Shown: in pieces, positions 17,349 through 26,562 of the stretch
Numbering within the stretch: the first letter of the stretch is position 1
Layout: each line of letters begins with the position of its first letter
Origin: Marivivens sp.
GTDB taxonomy: Bacteria; Pseudomonadota; Alphaproteobacteria; Rhodobacterales; Rhodobacteraceae
DNA length: 64,000 nucleotides
Direction: 5' to 3'
Assembly: GCA_024642115.1 (NCBI GenBank)
Contig: JAHEBU010000003.1
Span: forward strand, 310,001 to 374,000
Notes under the pieces: model-generated
Database searches by the model: none
Told to the model about the DNA's origin: nothing
Seen by the model: only the letters and a program-made list of their open reading frames with translations
Translations under genes and position numbers: made by a program

Positions 17349-18755
17349 ATGTCCCCCAAGACGCTCTATGACAAGATCTGGGATGCCCATGTCGCCCATG
17401 AGGCCGAAGATGGCACCTGCCTGCTGTATATCGACCGCCATCTGGTCCACGAAGTGACCAGCCCGCAGGCATTCGAGGGCCTGCGCATGGCAGGCCGCAA
17501 GGTCCACGCCCCGGACAAGACGATCGCCGTGCCGGACCATAACGTGCCCACCACGCTGGACCGCGCCAATGCCAAGACGATGACCGAGGATTCTCGGATT
17601 CAGGTCGAGGCGCTGGACAAGAACGCCAAGGATTTCGGCATCCACTACTATCCCGTCTCTGACGTGCGTCAGGGGATCGTTCACATCGTCGGCCCCGAAC
17701 AGGGCTGGACCCTGCCGGGGATGACGGTGGTATGCGGCGACAGCCACACCGCCACCCACGGGGCGTTCGGGGCGCTGGCCCACGGCATCGGCACGTCCGA
17801 GGTCGAACACGTTCTGGCCACGCAAACGCTGATCCAGAAGAAATCCAAGAACATGAAGGTCGAAATCACTGGCAAACTGCGCCCCGGTGTGACGGCCAAG
17901 GACATCACCCTGTCCGTCATCGGGGCCACCGGCACCGCAGGCGGCACCGGCTATGTCATCGAATACATGGGCGAGGCGATCCGCGATCTGTCGATGGAAG
18001 GGCGGATGACCGTCTGCAACATGGCCATCGAAGGCGGCGCACGCGCAGGCATCATCGCCCCCGATGAAAAGACCTATGCCTATTGCATGGGCCGCCCCCA
18101 CGCGCCCAAAGGGGCGCAATGGGAGGCCGCGCTGACCTGGTGGAAAACGCTCTATTCCGATGACGATGCGCACTGGGACAAGGTTGTGACGCTCAAGGGC
18201 GAGGATATCGCCCCCGTCGTCACATGGGGCACCTCGCCCGAGGATGTGCTGCCGATCACCGGGGTCGTCCCGGCGGCCTCCGACTTTACCGGCGGCAAGG
18301 TCGAGGCGGCTCAGCGGTCGCTCGACTACATGGGTCTGAAGCCGGGCCAGAAACTGTCGGATATCCAGATCGACACCGTGTTCATAGGGTCCTGCACCAA
18401 TGGCCGGATCGAGGATTTGCGAGCTGCGGCAGCGATCCTGAAGGGGAAAAAGAAAAAAGACGGGCTGCGGGCGATGGTTGTTCCCGGTTCGGGTCTGGTT
18501 CGCGCGCAGGCCGAAGAGGAAGGTCTGGCGCAGATCTTTATCGACGCCGGGTTCGAATGGCGGCTTGCGGGCTGTTCCATGTGCCTTGCGATGAACCCCG
18601 ATCAGCTTTCGCCCGGCGAACGCTGTGCGGCCACATCCAACCGCAACTTTGAGGGACGGCAGGGCCGGGGCGGTCGCACCCACCTGATGTCGCCCGCAAT
18701 GGCGGCGGCTGCGGCGATCACCGGCCACCTTACAGATGTACGGGAAATGATGTGA
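17349..18755 (+). CDS. leuC: 3-isopropylmalate dehydratase large subunit
   Basis: A 468-residue protein. With LeuD it isomerises 2-isopropylmalate to 3-isopropylmalate in leucine biosynthesis, in the cytoplasm. It belongs to the aconitase superfamily; the three [4Fe-4S] ligands are C349 ([13 protein letters not shown]), C409 and C412 ([12 protein letters not shown]). Other signatures are [30 protein letters not shown] and [20 protein letters not shown]. The ATG at 17349 follows GGAGAGGACC, so 61 upstream in-frame codons are excluded. leuD starts 147 bases downstream after an unusual repeat array. Confidence 0.97.
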   Translation: MSPKTLYDKIWDAHVAHEAEDGTCLLYIDRHLVHEVTSPQAFEGLRMAGRKVHAPDKTIAVPDHNVPTTLDRANAKTMTEDSRIQVEALDKNAKDFGIHYYPVSDVRQGIVHIVGPEQGWTLPGMTVVCGDSHTATHGAFGALAHGIGTSEVEHVLATQTLIQKKSKNMKVEITGKLRPGVTAKDITLSVIGATGTAGGTGYVIEYMGEAIRDLSMEGRMTVCNMAIEGGARAGIIAPDEKTYAYCMGRPHAPKGAQWEAALTWWKTLYSDDDAHWDKVVTLKGEDIAPVVTWGTSPEDVLPITGVVPAASDFTGGKVEAAQRSLDYMGLKPGQKLSDIQIDTVFIGSCTNGRIEDLRAAAAILKGKKKKDGLRAMVVPGSGLVRAQAEEEGLAQIFIDAGFEWRLAGCSMCLAMNPDQLSPGERCAATSNRNFEGRQGRGGRTHLMSPAMAAAAAITGHLTDVREMM

Positions 18756-18769
18756 CCGTACGCACTGTC

Positions 18770-18813
18770 TGTACAGCCGGTGTACAGCCTGTGTACGGGC
18801 TGTGTACCGGGTG
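18770..18813. repeat. Four tandem 11-bp units beginning TGTAC, between leuC and leuD
   Basis: Units start at 18770, 18781, 18792 and 18803, and each begins TGTAC followed by six GC-rich bases (AGCCGG, AGCCTG, GGGCTG, CGGGTG). The palindrome GTAC therefore repeats with exact helical-turn spacing; further GTAC copies lie at 18738 and 18758 with different spacing. The array sits 15 bases after the leuC stop and 90 bases before leuD. Confidence 0.8.
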
Positions 18814-18902
18814 TGGCAGTGAATATCGGCGCAACCTTTCTTAATTTCGGTTCAGGAAAATTTCACGAACCGACCCTCACGTCTTAACCAAGGACCAATC
18901 CG

Positions 18903-19508
18903 ATGGAAAAGTTCACGACCCTTTCAGGTATCGCCGCGCCCATGCCGCTGGTGAATATCGACACCGACATGATCATCCCCAAACAGTTCCTCAAGACCAT
19001 CAAACGGTCGGGGCTGGGGGTGAACCTGTTCGACGAGATGCGCTATACTCAGGACGGGGCGGAAATCCCTGATTTCGTGCTCAACAAACCCGCCTACCGA
19101 AACGCGCAAATCCTTGTGGCTGGTGACAATTTCGGCTGCGGCTCGTCACGCGAACACGCGCCTTGGGCGCTGCTCGACTTTGGCATTCGTGCCGTGATTT
19201 CGACCTCCTACGCCGACATCTTTTACAACAACTGCTTCAAGAACGGCATCCTGCCGATCGTGCTGAAACCCGAAGAGGTGGACGTTCTGATGAAGGACGC
19301 CGAGAAGGGCGCAAACGCCCGGATCGAGGTGGACCTTGCCGCACAGACCGTCACCTCGTCTGACGGGCAGGTGTTTTCGTTCGAGGTCGACAGCCACAAA
19401 AAGCATTGTCTCATCAACGGGTTGGACGATATCGGCCTGACGATGGAAAAGGCGGCGAGCATTGACGCGTTCGAATCTCGCGCCTCCGCCCAGCGCCCCT
19501 GGGTCTGA
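18903..19508 (+). CDS. leuD: 3-isopropylmalate dehydratase small subunit
   Basis: A 201-residue partner of LeuC carrying the swivelling substrate-recognition domain. Signatures are [40 protein letters not shown] and [20 protein letters not shown]. Length is typical of the proteobacterial LeuD. AACCAAGGACC precedes the ATG. It lies in the leuC-leuD order but separated by 147 bases with the TGTAC array and an AT-richer stretch, so separate regulation is possible. leuB is not adjacent and lies 4.1 kb further on. Confidence 0.97.
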   Translation: MEKFTTLSGIAAPMPLVNIDTDMIIPKQFLKTIKRSGLGVNLFDEMRYTQDGAEIPDFVLNKPAYRNAQILVAGDNFGCGSSREHAPWALLDFGIRAVISTSYADIFYNNCFKNGILPIVLKPEEVDVLMKDAEKGANARIEVDLAAQTVTSSDGQVFSFEVDSHKKHCLINGLDDIGLTMEKAASIDAFESRASAQRPWV

Positions 19509-19866
19509 AATATTGGTCCGGGGTGCTGTTCGGGCGCCCCGGACCAGACTTGGCCGACACGGCAACGGTCGCCGCAACATCTGACAGATTGTGCGATATT
19601 TTGCGCCTGACCCCATAATCCCCTCTGCATGGTGTAGCCCGCTCCGCTTTGCCATCCTGCCGCTTTGAAATGGTTGCATTCTCGCACCACCCCCGCCGCA
19701 AAACCGCCCCACACATTTAGTCAAGTTTAACAGGCGCTTGCTGGGCGCTCTGAAAGTGGGCAGGATTATGGCAAAGATGAGGCAGACCGCCACAAATGGG
19801 GCGGAACATATCGGAACAAGAACCCGGCATAGCACCGGGTTCGGCCGGGATGAGGGTAGAAACGCA
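19509..19866. other. 358-bp gap between leuD and the membrane-protein gene
   Basis: It contains the hairpin at 19515-19545 and otherwise no convincing coding sequence. The downstream gene's frame is open back to 19738, but the extra residues are hydrophilic and look non-coding. No promoter is obvious. Confidence 0.5.
19515..19545 (+). terminator. Hairpin just after leuD
   Basis: GGTCCGGGGTG at 19515-19525 pairs with CGCCCCGGACC at 19535-19545 (one G-T pair) around a 9-nt loop, beginning 6 bases after the leuD stop codon. No T-run follows, so it may be a partial or Rho-aided terminator. Confidence 0.55.
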
Positions 19867-20703
19867 GTGATTTCACGGCTCGCAGGTGCCATTGCGCGTG
19901 CAATGATGGTGGTGTTGCTGATTGCAACGCCGTCGGTTCTATTGCCCGGCACGACGACCGATACGACGCAGATCGTCGCGCTGATGTGCATTGTGGCTGC
20001 GGCCTTTACCATCGCAGAATACAACAGCACCTATCCCAGTCTGGTCGAATTTCGGGACGCGCCGCCGTTCAACCGAATTCGCTTTATCGCCTTGTTTGCA
20101 ACGGTGTTCTGTCTGTCCGTCATTGCACGGGGCAAAACCGAGCCCACCACGATTACCCTGTTTTTCGAGGCGATCGGCAGCCGGTTGGGCGAATCCATCG
20201 ACTTTCCCTATTCGCCGGTTCGACTGGTCGTGCTGATGATGCCCGCCAAGGCCGATCCCGATCTTATCGCCTGCGTGCGGACCGCCGCAGGGCTCAGCTA
20301 TCTGGTGTCCATCCTGTCGCTGGCCATCTTTGTGGTCGTGCTGCGGCTGAAAGGATGGCCCAATCGGCGGACGGGCTTTAACGTCTGGACGAACCTGCCC
20401 ACCTTTGACCCCACCGCCGGGGGCGACGTCGTGGACCGGCTGAACCGGGACGGCCAGATTAACCTTATCTTAGGGTTTCTGCTGCCATTCATCATTCCGG
20501 CCTTTGTCAAACTGGCCTCGGACATGTTCGACCCCATCTCGCTGGCCAACCCCCACACCCTGACCTGGACGATGACGGCATGGGCCTTTCTTCCTTCATC
20601 TTTGTTAATGCGCGGTATCGCGATGGGGCGGGTGGCGCAGATGATCGACGATCAACGCAAACGGTCGACGGCCCTGTCGGACGGATCGTTGCAGCCAGCC
20701 TGA
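19867..20703 (+). CDS. Multi-pass membrane protein of unknown function
   Basis: A protein of 278 residues if translation begins at the GTG at 19867 (ISRLAGAIARAMMVVLLIATP), where hydrophobicity starts; ATGs at 19738 and 19768 would add a polar leader. About five hydrophobic segments are visible, including TQIVALMCIVAAAFTIAEYN, IRFIALFATVFCLSVIARG and NLILGFLLPFIIPAFVKLA. No named domain is recognised. The next gene's only ATG lies inside its 3' end (124-base overlap), so the two are probably transcribed together. Confidence 0.7.
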   Translation: MISRLAGAIARAMMVVLLIATPSVLLPGTTTDTTQIVALMCIVAAAFTIAEYNSTYPSLVEFRDAPPFNRIRFIALFATVFCLSVIARGKTEPTTITLFFEAIGSRLGESIDFPYSPVRLVVLMMPAKADPDLIACVRTAAGLSYLVSILSLAIFVVVLRLKGWPNRRTGFNVWTNLPTFDPTAGGDVVDRLNRDGQINLILGFLLPFIIPAFVKLASDMFDPISLANPHTLTWTMTAWAFLPSSLLMRGIAMGRVAQMIDDQRKRSTALSDGSLQPA

Positions 20704-21764
20704 TCGCGCTGGCCTGCGGGCCACTGGCCGCCGAAACTTTGCGCATCGCAACCTGGGCCGCACCGCTGAGCCGGGACGGGCCGGGGCTACTGCTTCGGGA
20801 TATCCTGTCGGGCAAGGATGGACAGGTCATCGCTGTCCAACAGGTGCTGCACCACGTCGCCCCCGATGTTCTGGTCCTGACGGAATTCGACTTTGATCTG
20901 ACGGGGGTCGCCGCCGCGGCGCTGGCCACGATGCTGGCGGCAGACGGGCTGGACTACCCCTATCGGTTTGCCCTGCCCCCCAACAGCGGACAGCCCACCG
21001 GGCTGGACATGGACGGCAATGGCTATCTGGGCGAGGCGCGCGATGCCCAAGGCTATGGCAAGTTCAGTGGGTATGGCGGCCTGCTGATCCTGTCGCGCTA
21101 TCCCATCCTTTCCGATCAGGTCGTCGATTTTTCCGGATTGCTGTGGCGCGACATTCCCGGTGCCCAGATGCCCCAGCGGGACGGACAGCCGTTTCCGTCG
21201 GACGCGGCACAAGCGATCCAGCGGCTGTCCACCACGGCCCATTGGGCGGTGCCGATCGACGCGCCGGGTGGGCCGCTCACCCTGTTGACCTTTGCCGCAA
21301 CGCCGCCGGTATTCGACGGGCCCGAAGATGCCAATGGTCTGCGCAATGCCGACGAGGTGCGGTTCTGGCAGTTGTATCTGGACGGGGCCTTTGGCCCGCC
21401 GGGGCCAGCGGTGGTGATTGCCGGAAATGCCAATCTGGACCCGGTGGATGGCGACGGGATCAGGGGCGTGATGGCAACCCTGCTGGCCGATCCGCCATTG
21501 CAAGACCCGACCCCGCGCAGCGCGGGGGGCCGGGCAGCAGCAGATCAGGGCCAGACAGGCGACCCCGCACTGGATACCGCCGACTGGCCCGACGGGGCGC
21601 CGGGAAACCTGCGGGTGTCATACGTTCTGCCTGCGGCCACATGGAACGTCACAGGAGCGGGTGTGTTCTGGCCCGCCCCGGACGATCCTGATGCCGCATT
21701 ACTCGGCAGCGATGGCCTGCTGGCGGGGCCGCACCACTTGGTTTGGGTAGATGTCAGCCGGTAG
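20580..21764 (+). CDS. Endonuclease/exonuclease/phosphatase family protein, probably exported
   Basis: A frame of 394 residues. The family core is shown by ETLRIATWAAPLSRDGPGLL, APDVLVLTEFDFD (metal-binding Glu), YGGLLILSRYPI, VVIAGNANLDPVDGDGI (catalytic Asn-x-Asp type loop) and the C-terminal LLAGPHHLVWVDV in place of the usual S-D-H. A signal-peptide-like stretch (GRIVAASLIALACGPLAAE) begins near residue 34, so the true start may be a rarer codon downstream of the ATG at 20580; no other ATG or GTG lies between. Its 3' end overlaps the convergent NAD(P)-binding gene by 66 bases. Substrate is unknown. Confidence 0.78.
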   Translation: MGLSSFIFVNARYRDGAGGADDRRSTQTVDGPVGRIVAASLIALACGPLAAETLRIATWAAPLSRDGPGLLLRDILSGKDGQVIAVQQVLHHVAPDVLVLTEFDFDLTGVAAAALATMLAADGLDYPYRFALPPNSGQPTGLDMDGNGYLGEARDAQGYGKFSGYGGLLILSRYPILSDQVVDFSGLLWRDIPGAQMPQRDGQPFPSDAAQAIQRLSTTAHWAVPIDAPGGPLTLLTFAATPPVFDGPEDANGLRNADEVRFWQLYLDGAFGPPGPAVVIAGNANLDPVDGDGIRGVMATLLADPPLQDPTPRSAGGRAAADQGQTGDPALDTADWPDGAPGNLRVSYVLPAATWNVTGAGVFWPAPDDPDAALLGSDGLLAGPHHLVWVDVSR

Positions 21765-22607
21765 CCCGGCCAGCATCACGGTATTCAGGTCGGTCGGCAC
21801 GAAAGCGGGCAGAAGCCGGGCAAACTTGGCCCCGCCCAGCGCGTGCGACGTTTCCCAAAGATAACGCATTTCCACCAGCTCCCGGGCAAGTTCCCAGACC
21901 GGCGATGCCAGCGTCATCATCCACCACGGGAACCGGGCAAAGGTCAGCGGGCGACCCAGCGCCTGCTCCAGAACCGGCTTGAATTCGGCCATCGAGAATG
22001 CGGGGCCGGGCATCGGCACATCCTCGAACTGCGCCAGATCGGCCCGCATTTCGGCCAGCATCACCGCCGCCCGTGCCCAGTCGGGCAGGTAGGTGAAGGC
22101 GTGGCGCGTGTCGGGTTGGTGGGCCAACGCGACCTTGCCCTTGCGAATCTCGCGCAGCAGAAAGGCATCCATCACGTCGCCATTGTGGTTGGGGTCGATG
22201 AAGCTGCCCGCGCGCAGGACGATGGTCTGGATGCCCGAGGCGGCATAGGCCTGTTCGGCGGCGACCCGGATGCGGCCCTTGCGGCTGGCGGGGACCTGGG
22301 GCGTGGTTTCATCCCAGGTGCCGGGAGTGGACCCGAAGTTATAAACGTTTCCCGGCAAGATCACGGTCGCCCCGTTGGCCTGTGCCGCCGCGATCACCTG
22401 TGCGGTGATGGCGGGGATCAACCTGTCCCAATCGTGATAATTGGGCGGGTTCAGCCCGTTGACGATCACGTCGACCCCTTGCGCGGCTTCGGTCATGTCG
22501 GTGCCGCGTTTGTAGGCACGGACGGTCCAGCCGGCGTTCCAGAACGCTTCGGCCGCGTGGGTGCCGATCTTGCCCGAGGGGCCGAGGATAAGAACTGTCT
22601 TGGTCAT
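21699..22607 (-). CDS. NAD(P)-binding (SDR/epimerase-type) oxidoreductase
   Basis: A 302-residue atypical short-chain dehydrogenase starting TKTVLILGPSGKIGTHAAEA, whose GxSGxIG is the dinucleotide-binding loop. Other family features are VDVIVNGLNPPNYHDW, GATVILPGNVYNFGS with a Tyr, and RKGRIRVAAEQAYAASG. AGGAGA precedes the ATG at 22607. It is divergent from the LysR gene 91 bases away, an arrangement in which the regulator often controls the neighbour. Its substrate is not known. Confidence 0.87.
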   Translation of the reverse strand: MTKTVLILGPSGKIGTHAAEAFWNAGWTVRAYKRGTDMTEAAQGVDVIVNGLNPPNYHDWDRLIPAITAQVIAAAQANGATVILPGNVYNFGSTPGTWDETTPQVPASRKGRIRVAAEQAYAASGIQTIVLRAGSFIDPNHNGDVMDAFLLREIRKGKVALAHQPDTRHAFTYLPDWARAAVMLAEMRADLAQFEDVPMPGPAFSMAEFKPVLEQALGRPLTFARFPWWMMTLASPVWELARELVEMRYLWETSHALGGAKFARLLPAFVPTDLNTVMLAGLPADIYPNQVVRPRQQAIAAE

Positions 22608-22686
22608 GGCGCATCTCCTGTCGCTGATGGGAGGAAGATGCGCTATGCACTCGCACATGAAAATTGCATGGAATCGCAGATCATGT

Positions 22687-22700
22687 ATTCATTTGTGAAT
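22687..22700. promoter_or_regulatory. Inverted repeat overlapping the LysR gene start
   Basis: ATTCA (22687-22691) and TGAAT (22696-22700) flank TTTG and overlap the ATG at 22699. A small palindrome in the divergent region of a LysR gene is a candidate autoregulatory site; this is inference from position. Confidence 0.35.
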
Positions 22701-23595
22701 GGATAAACCGCTCTCCTCGCTTGACTGGTCGCTGGTGCAGGCCTTTCTGGCCGTGGCCGACACCGGCAGCCTGTCTGCCGCCGCCCGGTCCCTGAACGCC
22801 AGCCAGCCCACACTGGGCCGCCAGATCAGGACGATGGAGGAACAGCTGGGTGCCGACCTGTTCCGCCGCCAGCCACGCGGGCTGGAACTGACCGAAACGG
22901 GGGCCGCCCTGATCGCCCCGGCGCGGGCGATGCAAGAGGCCGTTCGCCAGATCGAACTGACCGCGGCAGGCCAGCAGGCCAAGCTGGAAGGGACGGTGCG
23001 GATCACGGCCAGCGTCGCCACGTCGATCAACAGCCTGCCCCCGATCATCGCGGCCATTCGTGCGGCCGAGCCGGACATCGCCATTGAACTTGTCCCCTCG
23101 GACGACACGCAGAACCTGCTGTGGCGCGAGGCGGATATCGCCGTGCGGATGTTCCGGCCGACCCAGTTGGACCTTGTCACCCAACATCTGGGGGATATCG
23201 AACTGGCGGTTTTTGCCGCGAAATCCTACATCGCCCGGCGCGGGACGCCGCGCACGGCGGACGAGGTGATGACCCATGATTTCGTGGGCTTTGACCGTAA
23301 CGGCGGCATCGTCGAGGGGTTTCGCGCCGCAGGGTTTCCGGTGGACCGGGCATGGTTCAAGGTCCGCTGCGACGACAACCAGACCTATTGGCACCTGGTC
23401 CGCGCGGGCTGCGGCATCGGCTTTGCACAGGCGTCTCTGGGCCGGGCCGATCCGGACATGGTCGAGATCGATCTGGGCTTTCCCCTGCCCGTTCTGCCGG
23501 TCTGGCTGACCGCGCATCAGGCCATGCGCCACACCCCCCGGATCAGGCGGGTCTGGGACATGCTGGCGACCGGGTTGCGCCCGTTGGTTTCTTGA
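22699..23595 (+). CDS. LysR-family transcriptional regulator
   Basis: A 298-residue protein. The N-terminal winged helix-turn-helix is [20 protein letters not shown] followed by [19 protein letters not shown] (residues about 10-50). The C-terminal periplasmic-binding-like effector domain shows [20 protein letters not shown] and [14 protein letters not shown], of the type found in LysR regulators of single-enzyme genes. It is divergent from the NAD(P)-binding oxidoreductase, its most likely target. The inducer is unknown. Confidence 0.93.
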   Translation: MDKPLSSLDWSLVQAFLAVADTGSLSAAARSLNASQPTLGRQIRTMEEQLGADLFRRQPRGLELTETGAALIAPARAMQEAVRQIELTAAGQQAKLEGTVRITASVATSINSLPPIIAAIRAAEPDIAIELVPSDDTQNLLWREADIAVRMFRPTQLDLVTQHLGDIELAVFAAKSYIARRGTPRTADEVMTHDFVGFDRNGGIVEGFRAAGFPVDRAWFKVRCDDNQTYWHLVRAGCGIGFAQASLGRADPDMVEIDLGFPLPVLPVWLTAHQAMRHTPRIRRVWDMLATGLRPLVS

Positions 23596-23654
23596 CCATT
23601 GCGGGCCAAACGGCTACCCCGCGTCAACCCAGCCAAATGCCAAGGAACAGTCCC

Positions 23655-24761
23655 ATGTCCAACCCCTCGCTCCTTATCCTCGCCGGTGACGGTATTGGCC
23701 CCGAAGTCATGGCCGAGGTCAAAAAGATCATCGGCTGGTACGGAGACAAGCGCGGCGTGCATTTCGACGTGTCCGAGGATCTGGTGGGCGGCTGTGCCTA
23801 TGACGCGCACGGCACCCCTCTGACGGACGAGACGATGGCAAAGGCGCAGGCGGCGGACGCCGTGCTGCTGGGCGCTGTAGGCGGGCCGAAATACGACAAG
23901 CTCGATTTCAGCGTGAAACCCGAACGCGGTCTTCTGCGCCTGCGCAAGGAGATGGATCTGTTTTCCAACCTGCGCCCGGCACAATGTTTCGACGCGCTGG
24001 CCGATTTTTCGTCGCTCAAGCGCGATATCGTCGCCGGCCTCGACATCATGATCGTCCGCGAACTGACCAGCGGCGTCTATTTCGGCGAACCGCGCGGCAT
24101 CTTTGTCGAAGGCAATGAACGGGTGGGGATCAACACCCAGCGCTATACGGAATCCGAGATTGCCCGTGTGGCCCGGTCCGCCTTTGAGCTGGCCCGCAAG
24201 CGGTCCAACAAGGTCTGTTCGATGGAAAAGGCCAACGTCATGGAATCGGGCATCCTGTGGCGCGATGTCGTGCAGGAAATCCACGACAAGGAATACACGG
24301 ATGTGGAGTTGAGCCACATGTACGCCGACGCCGGTGCCATGCAGCTGTGCCGCTGGCCCAAGCAGTTCGACGTGATCGTGACGGACAACCTGTTTGGTGA
24401 TCTGCTGTCGGACATGGCCGCGATGCTGACCGGGTCTTTGGGCATGTTGCCCTCGGCGTCCCTGGGTCTGCCGCAGGCCAATGGCCGTCCCAAGGCGCTG
24501 TATGAACCCGTGCACGGATCGGCCCCCGATATCGCGGGTCAGGGCAAGGCCAACCCGATCGCCTGTATCCTGTCCTTCGCGATGGCCCTGCGCTATTCCT
24601 TCGACATGGGGGCCGAGGCCGACCGGCTGGAGGGCGCTGTCAACGATGTGCTGGCCAGCGGTGCCCGCACCGCCGACCTGATGGGCCCCGATGGTGGCAC
24701 GCCGATCAGTACATCCCAGATGGGCGATGCGGTGATCGCGGCGCTGAACGCGACGCTTTGA
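23655..24761 (+). CDS. leuB: 3-isopropylmalate dehydrogenase
   Basis: A 368-residue NAD-dependent enzyme of leucine biosynthesis that oxidatively decarboxylates 3-isopropylmalate to the precursor of leucine. Signatures are [88 protein letters not shown] with the metal-binding Asp residues, and [18 protein letters not shown]. The ATG at 23655 is preceded by CAAGGAACAG; 101 upstream in-frame codons overlap lysR and are excluded. It is followed after 4 bases by a GFA-family gene in the same direction. Confidence 0.97.
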   Translation: MSNPSLLILAGDGIGPEVMAEVKKIIGWYGDKRGVHFDVSEDLVGGCAYDAHGTPLTDETMAKAQAADAVLLGAVGGPKYDKLDFSVKPERGLLRLRKEMDLFSNLRPAQCFDALADFSSLKRDIVAGLDIMIVRELTSGVYFGEPRGIFVEGNERVGINTQRYTESEIARVARSAFELARKRSNKVCSMEKANVMESGILWRDVVQEIHDKEYTDVELSHMYADAGAMQLCRWPKQFDVIVTDNLFGDLLSDMAAMLTGSLGMLPSASLGLPQANGRPKALYEPVHGSAPDIAGQGKANPIACILSFAMALRYSFDMGAEADRLEGAVNDVLASGARTADLMGPDGGTPISTSQMGDAVIAALNATL

Positions 24762-24765
24762 TCCC

Positions 24766-25170
24766 ATGACCCGGACGGCGACCTGTTCCTGCGGGCAGTT
24801 GTCGATCACCGTCGAAGGCGACCCACTGGGGCAAGGCATCTGTCATTGCCTTGCCTGTCAACGCCGGACGGGCAGCGTCTTTGCGACGCTTGCCGCCTTT
24901 GCGCCGCAGTATGTCGTGACCGGGGCGGCGACCGAATACGAGCGGGTCGGCGATCAGGGTGGGCGCTATACCTTCCGCTTTTGCCCTGTTTGCGGGACAA
25001 ACCTGTTCCACACCGAATGGGGGTTCGAGGATCGCTATGTCAATGTCGCAGTAGGCGGCTTTGCCGACCCCACGTTTCCGCCGCCGACCGATTCGATCTA
25101 TGACTGCCGCCGTCACCCGTGGGTCATCCTGCCGCCCGCCATGGTGACACATGACGAGGACCCTGATTAG
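24766..25170 (+). CDS. GFA (glutathione-dependent formaldehyde-activating enzyme-like) family protein
   Basis: A 134-residue zinc-binding protein with the full set of family cysteines: CSCGQLSITVEG, ICHCLACQRRTGSVF and FCPVCGTNLFHTEWG. The founding member condenses formaldehyde with glutathione, but most single-domain relatives are uncharacterised, so a catalytic role is not asserted. It begins 4 bases after the leuB stop and is probably cotranscribed with it. Its stop region overlaps the convergent FrhB-type gene by 4 bases. Confidence 0.88.
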   Translation: MTRTATCSCGQLSITVEGDPLGQGICHCLACQRRTGSVFATLAAFAPQYVVTGAATEYERVGDQGGRYTFRFCPVCGTNLFHTEWGFEDRYVNVAVGGFADPTFPPPTDSIYDCRRHPWVILPPAMVTHDEDPD

Positions 25171-26402
25171 CGGTCGACCGGCGCTTCGTCCTGCTCTGGC
25201 TTCAAACCGTAAGGGGCGACAAGCCGCCAGACATGCGCCGGGACCATCGTCTTGATCCGGCGGGGCGCGGCGCGGCGCAGGTGGAGGATCGTCTCGATCG
25301 CCTTCATCTCCACCCGGGCCCGGCCAAATTCCAGCCCGCGCGGTCCGATCCGGGGCATCAGCCAGCCCACGATCCCGCGCATGAAGTTCGGCATCCGCCG
25401 CAGAGGCAACCCGCCCGCAGCGCGCGCCGTGTTTTCCATGAACCCCTTGACCGCGTTCGTTCGGTTCCCCCGCGAGCCGACGGGGTCCAGCCGGACCCTG
25501 TCGCCGAGCAGCCCAAGCAGTTCCGCCCCCCGGTCGTTGCGTACGATGATCCACTGATCCCCCTCGCCCGCCATGTAGCCTACGGTGATGTCGGACAGCG
25601 TGTTGGTGTAATCCACGCAGGTCCGGCAGGTCAGCGGAAAAAAGTCGTGGGGTAAGTCGGACAGGGGCAGTTTCAGGAACGGAATCGCCTGTTTGCGCCC
25701 ATCGTCGAAGCGCAGTTCGACGTGATAGTCCGCCCGAAACTCAAGGTAGCTGATCGTGTCGGGCTGATCGGACAGGCGGGCCAGAAATTCGTGAAAGTTG
25801 CCGATGGTCGTGTTGTCGGAACAGGGGGTACCGATGACATAGATGCGATCAAACCCCAGATCCGCCTCGATCTTGCGCAGGGCGTGGATCTGGCAGGGGA
25901 TACCGATGACGGCGATGCGTTTGTGACCGGCAGCGGCGGCCGGTTCCAACAGGGCGAGGACGGGCGCAAACCCCATCCGCATCCCCCGTGCGTGTGCCAT
26001 CCCGGCAGGGTCGGTCACGATGATTGGCTGGCCTTTCCATCGGTCGACGGGGTCGGGGCCGACAGTCAGGACCGCATCGACCAGCCCTTTTTCCAACAGC
26101 GCCGCGCCCAGCGATGTGGTGATCCCGGTCCATTGCGCGCCGGGCAGCGGGTCGCGCATCGCGGCCCGGTGCATCGCGGTGTAGCGGCCAAAGAACGCCT
26201 CCTCCCCCACGGCCGGATCACGCGCCCGTCCATGCAGACGCGACTCTTGCGACGCGTAATCCGGTTGCAGGAACTGGCAGGCCGTTCCGCAGGATTTGGC
26301 GATGCCCATCCGGCTGAGCCCGCAATCGGTACACAGGTGGCGCGGTTCGGGATCTGTAAGGATTGGCACAACAAAGGAGGCGGGGCGGGCGGTATCTGGC
26401 AT
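25167..26402 (-). CDS. FrhB-family Fe-S flavoprotein (BciB / 7-hydroxymethyl-chlorophyll reductase-like)
   Basis: A 411-residue protein of the coenzyme F420 hydrogenase beta-subunit family. N-terminal cysteines C24, C27, C38 and C42 (LCTDCGLSRMGIAKSCGTAC) fit an Fe-S cluster. Further motifs are VIGIPCQIHALRK, GTPCSDNTTIGNF and LTCRTCVDYTNTLSDITVGY. The latter resembles the CRxCxDYxN...D-x-x-VGYM segment of ferredoxin-dependent 8-vinyl reductase BciB and plant HCAR. Those enzymes reduce chlorophyll intermediates, but no other photosynthesis gene is in the window, so the substrate is open. It stands alone and converges on the GFA gene. Confidence 0.8.
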   Translation of the reverse strand: MPDTARPASFVVPILTDPEPRHLCTDCGLSRMGIAKSCGTACQFLQPDYASQESRLHGRARDPAVGEEAFFGRYTAMHRAAMRDPLPGAQWTGITTSLGAALLEKGLVDAVLTVGPDPVDRWKGQPIIVTDPAGMAHARGMRMGFAPVLALLEPAAAAGHKRIAVIGIPCQIHALRKIEADLGFDRIYVIGTPCSDNTTIGNFHEFLARLSDQPDTISYLEFRADYHVELRFDDGRKQAIPFLKLPLSDLPHDFFPLTCRTCVDYTNTLSDITVGYMAGEGDQWIIVRNDRGAELLGLLGDRVRLDPVGSRGNRTNAVKGFMENTARAAGGLPLRRMPNFMRGIVGWLMPRIGPRGLEFGRARVEMKAIETILHLRRAAPRRIKTMVPAHVWRLVAPYGLKPEQDEAPVDR

Positions 26403-26562
26403 GGCAACCTGTCTGGGCAGTGTCGTTGTCAGGCTAACCTGACAGCATATGAACCTAAAGCTGCTTTCGAAGGTTTCGCCATCATGCCAAATGCTGCAAC
26501 TGCATTGACCCCGGGCCGCAACGGTCGCACAACCGGGTCAATCACGACGGAAAGGCCACGGC

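Noticed and set aside
16674-18728. 684-codon open frame on the minus strand opposite leuC
   Set aside because: It runs antisense to the unmistakable leuC and the SOUL gene region, has His/Gly/Arg-rich shadow composition and no domain.
18770-18813. CRISPR or coding repeat considered for the TGTAC units
   Set aside because: The 11-bp units are far too short for CRISPR repeats, and neither neighbouring gene extends through them.
23517-24839. 440-codon minus frame opposite leuB
   Set aside because: Antisense shadow of a complete leuB.
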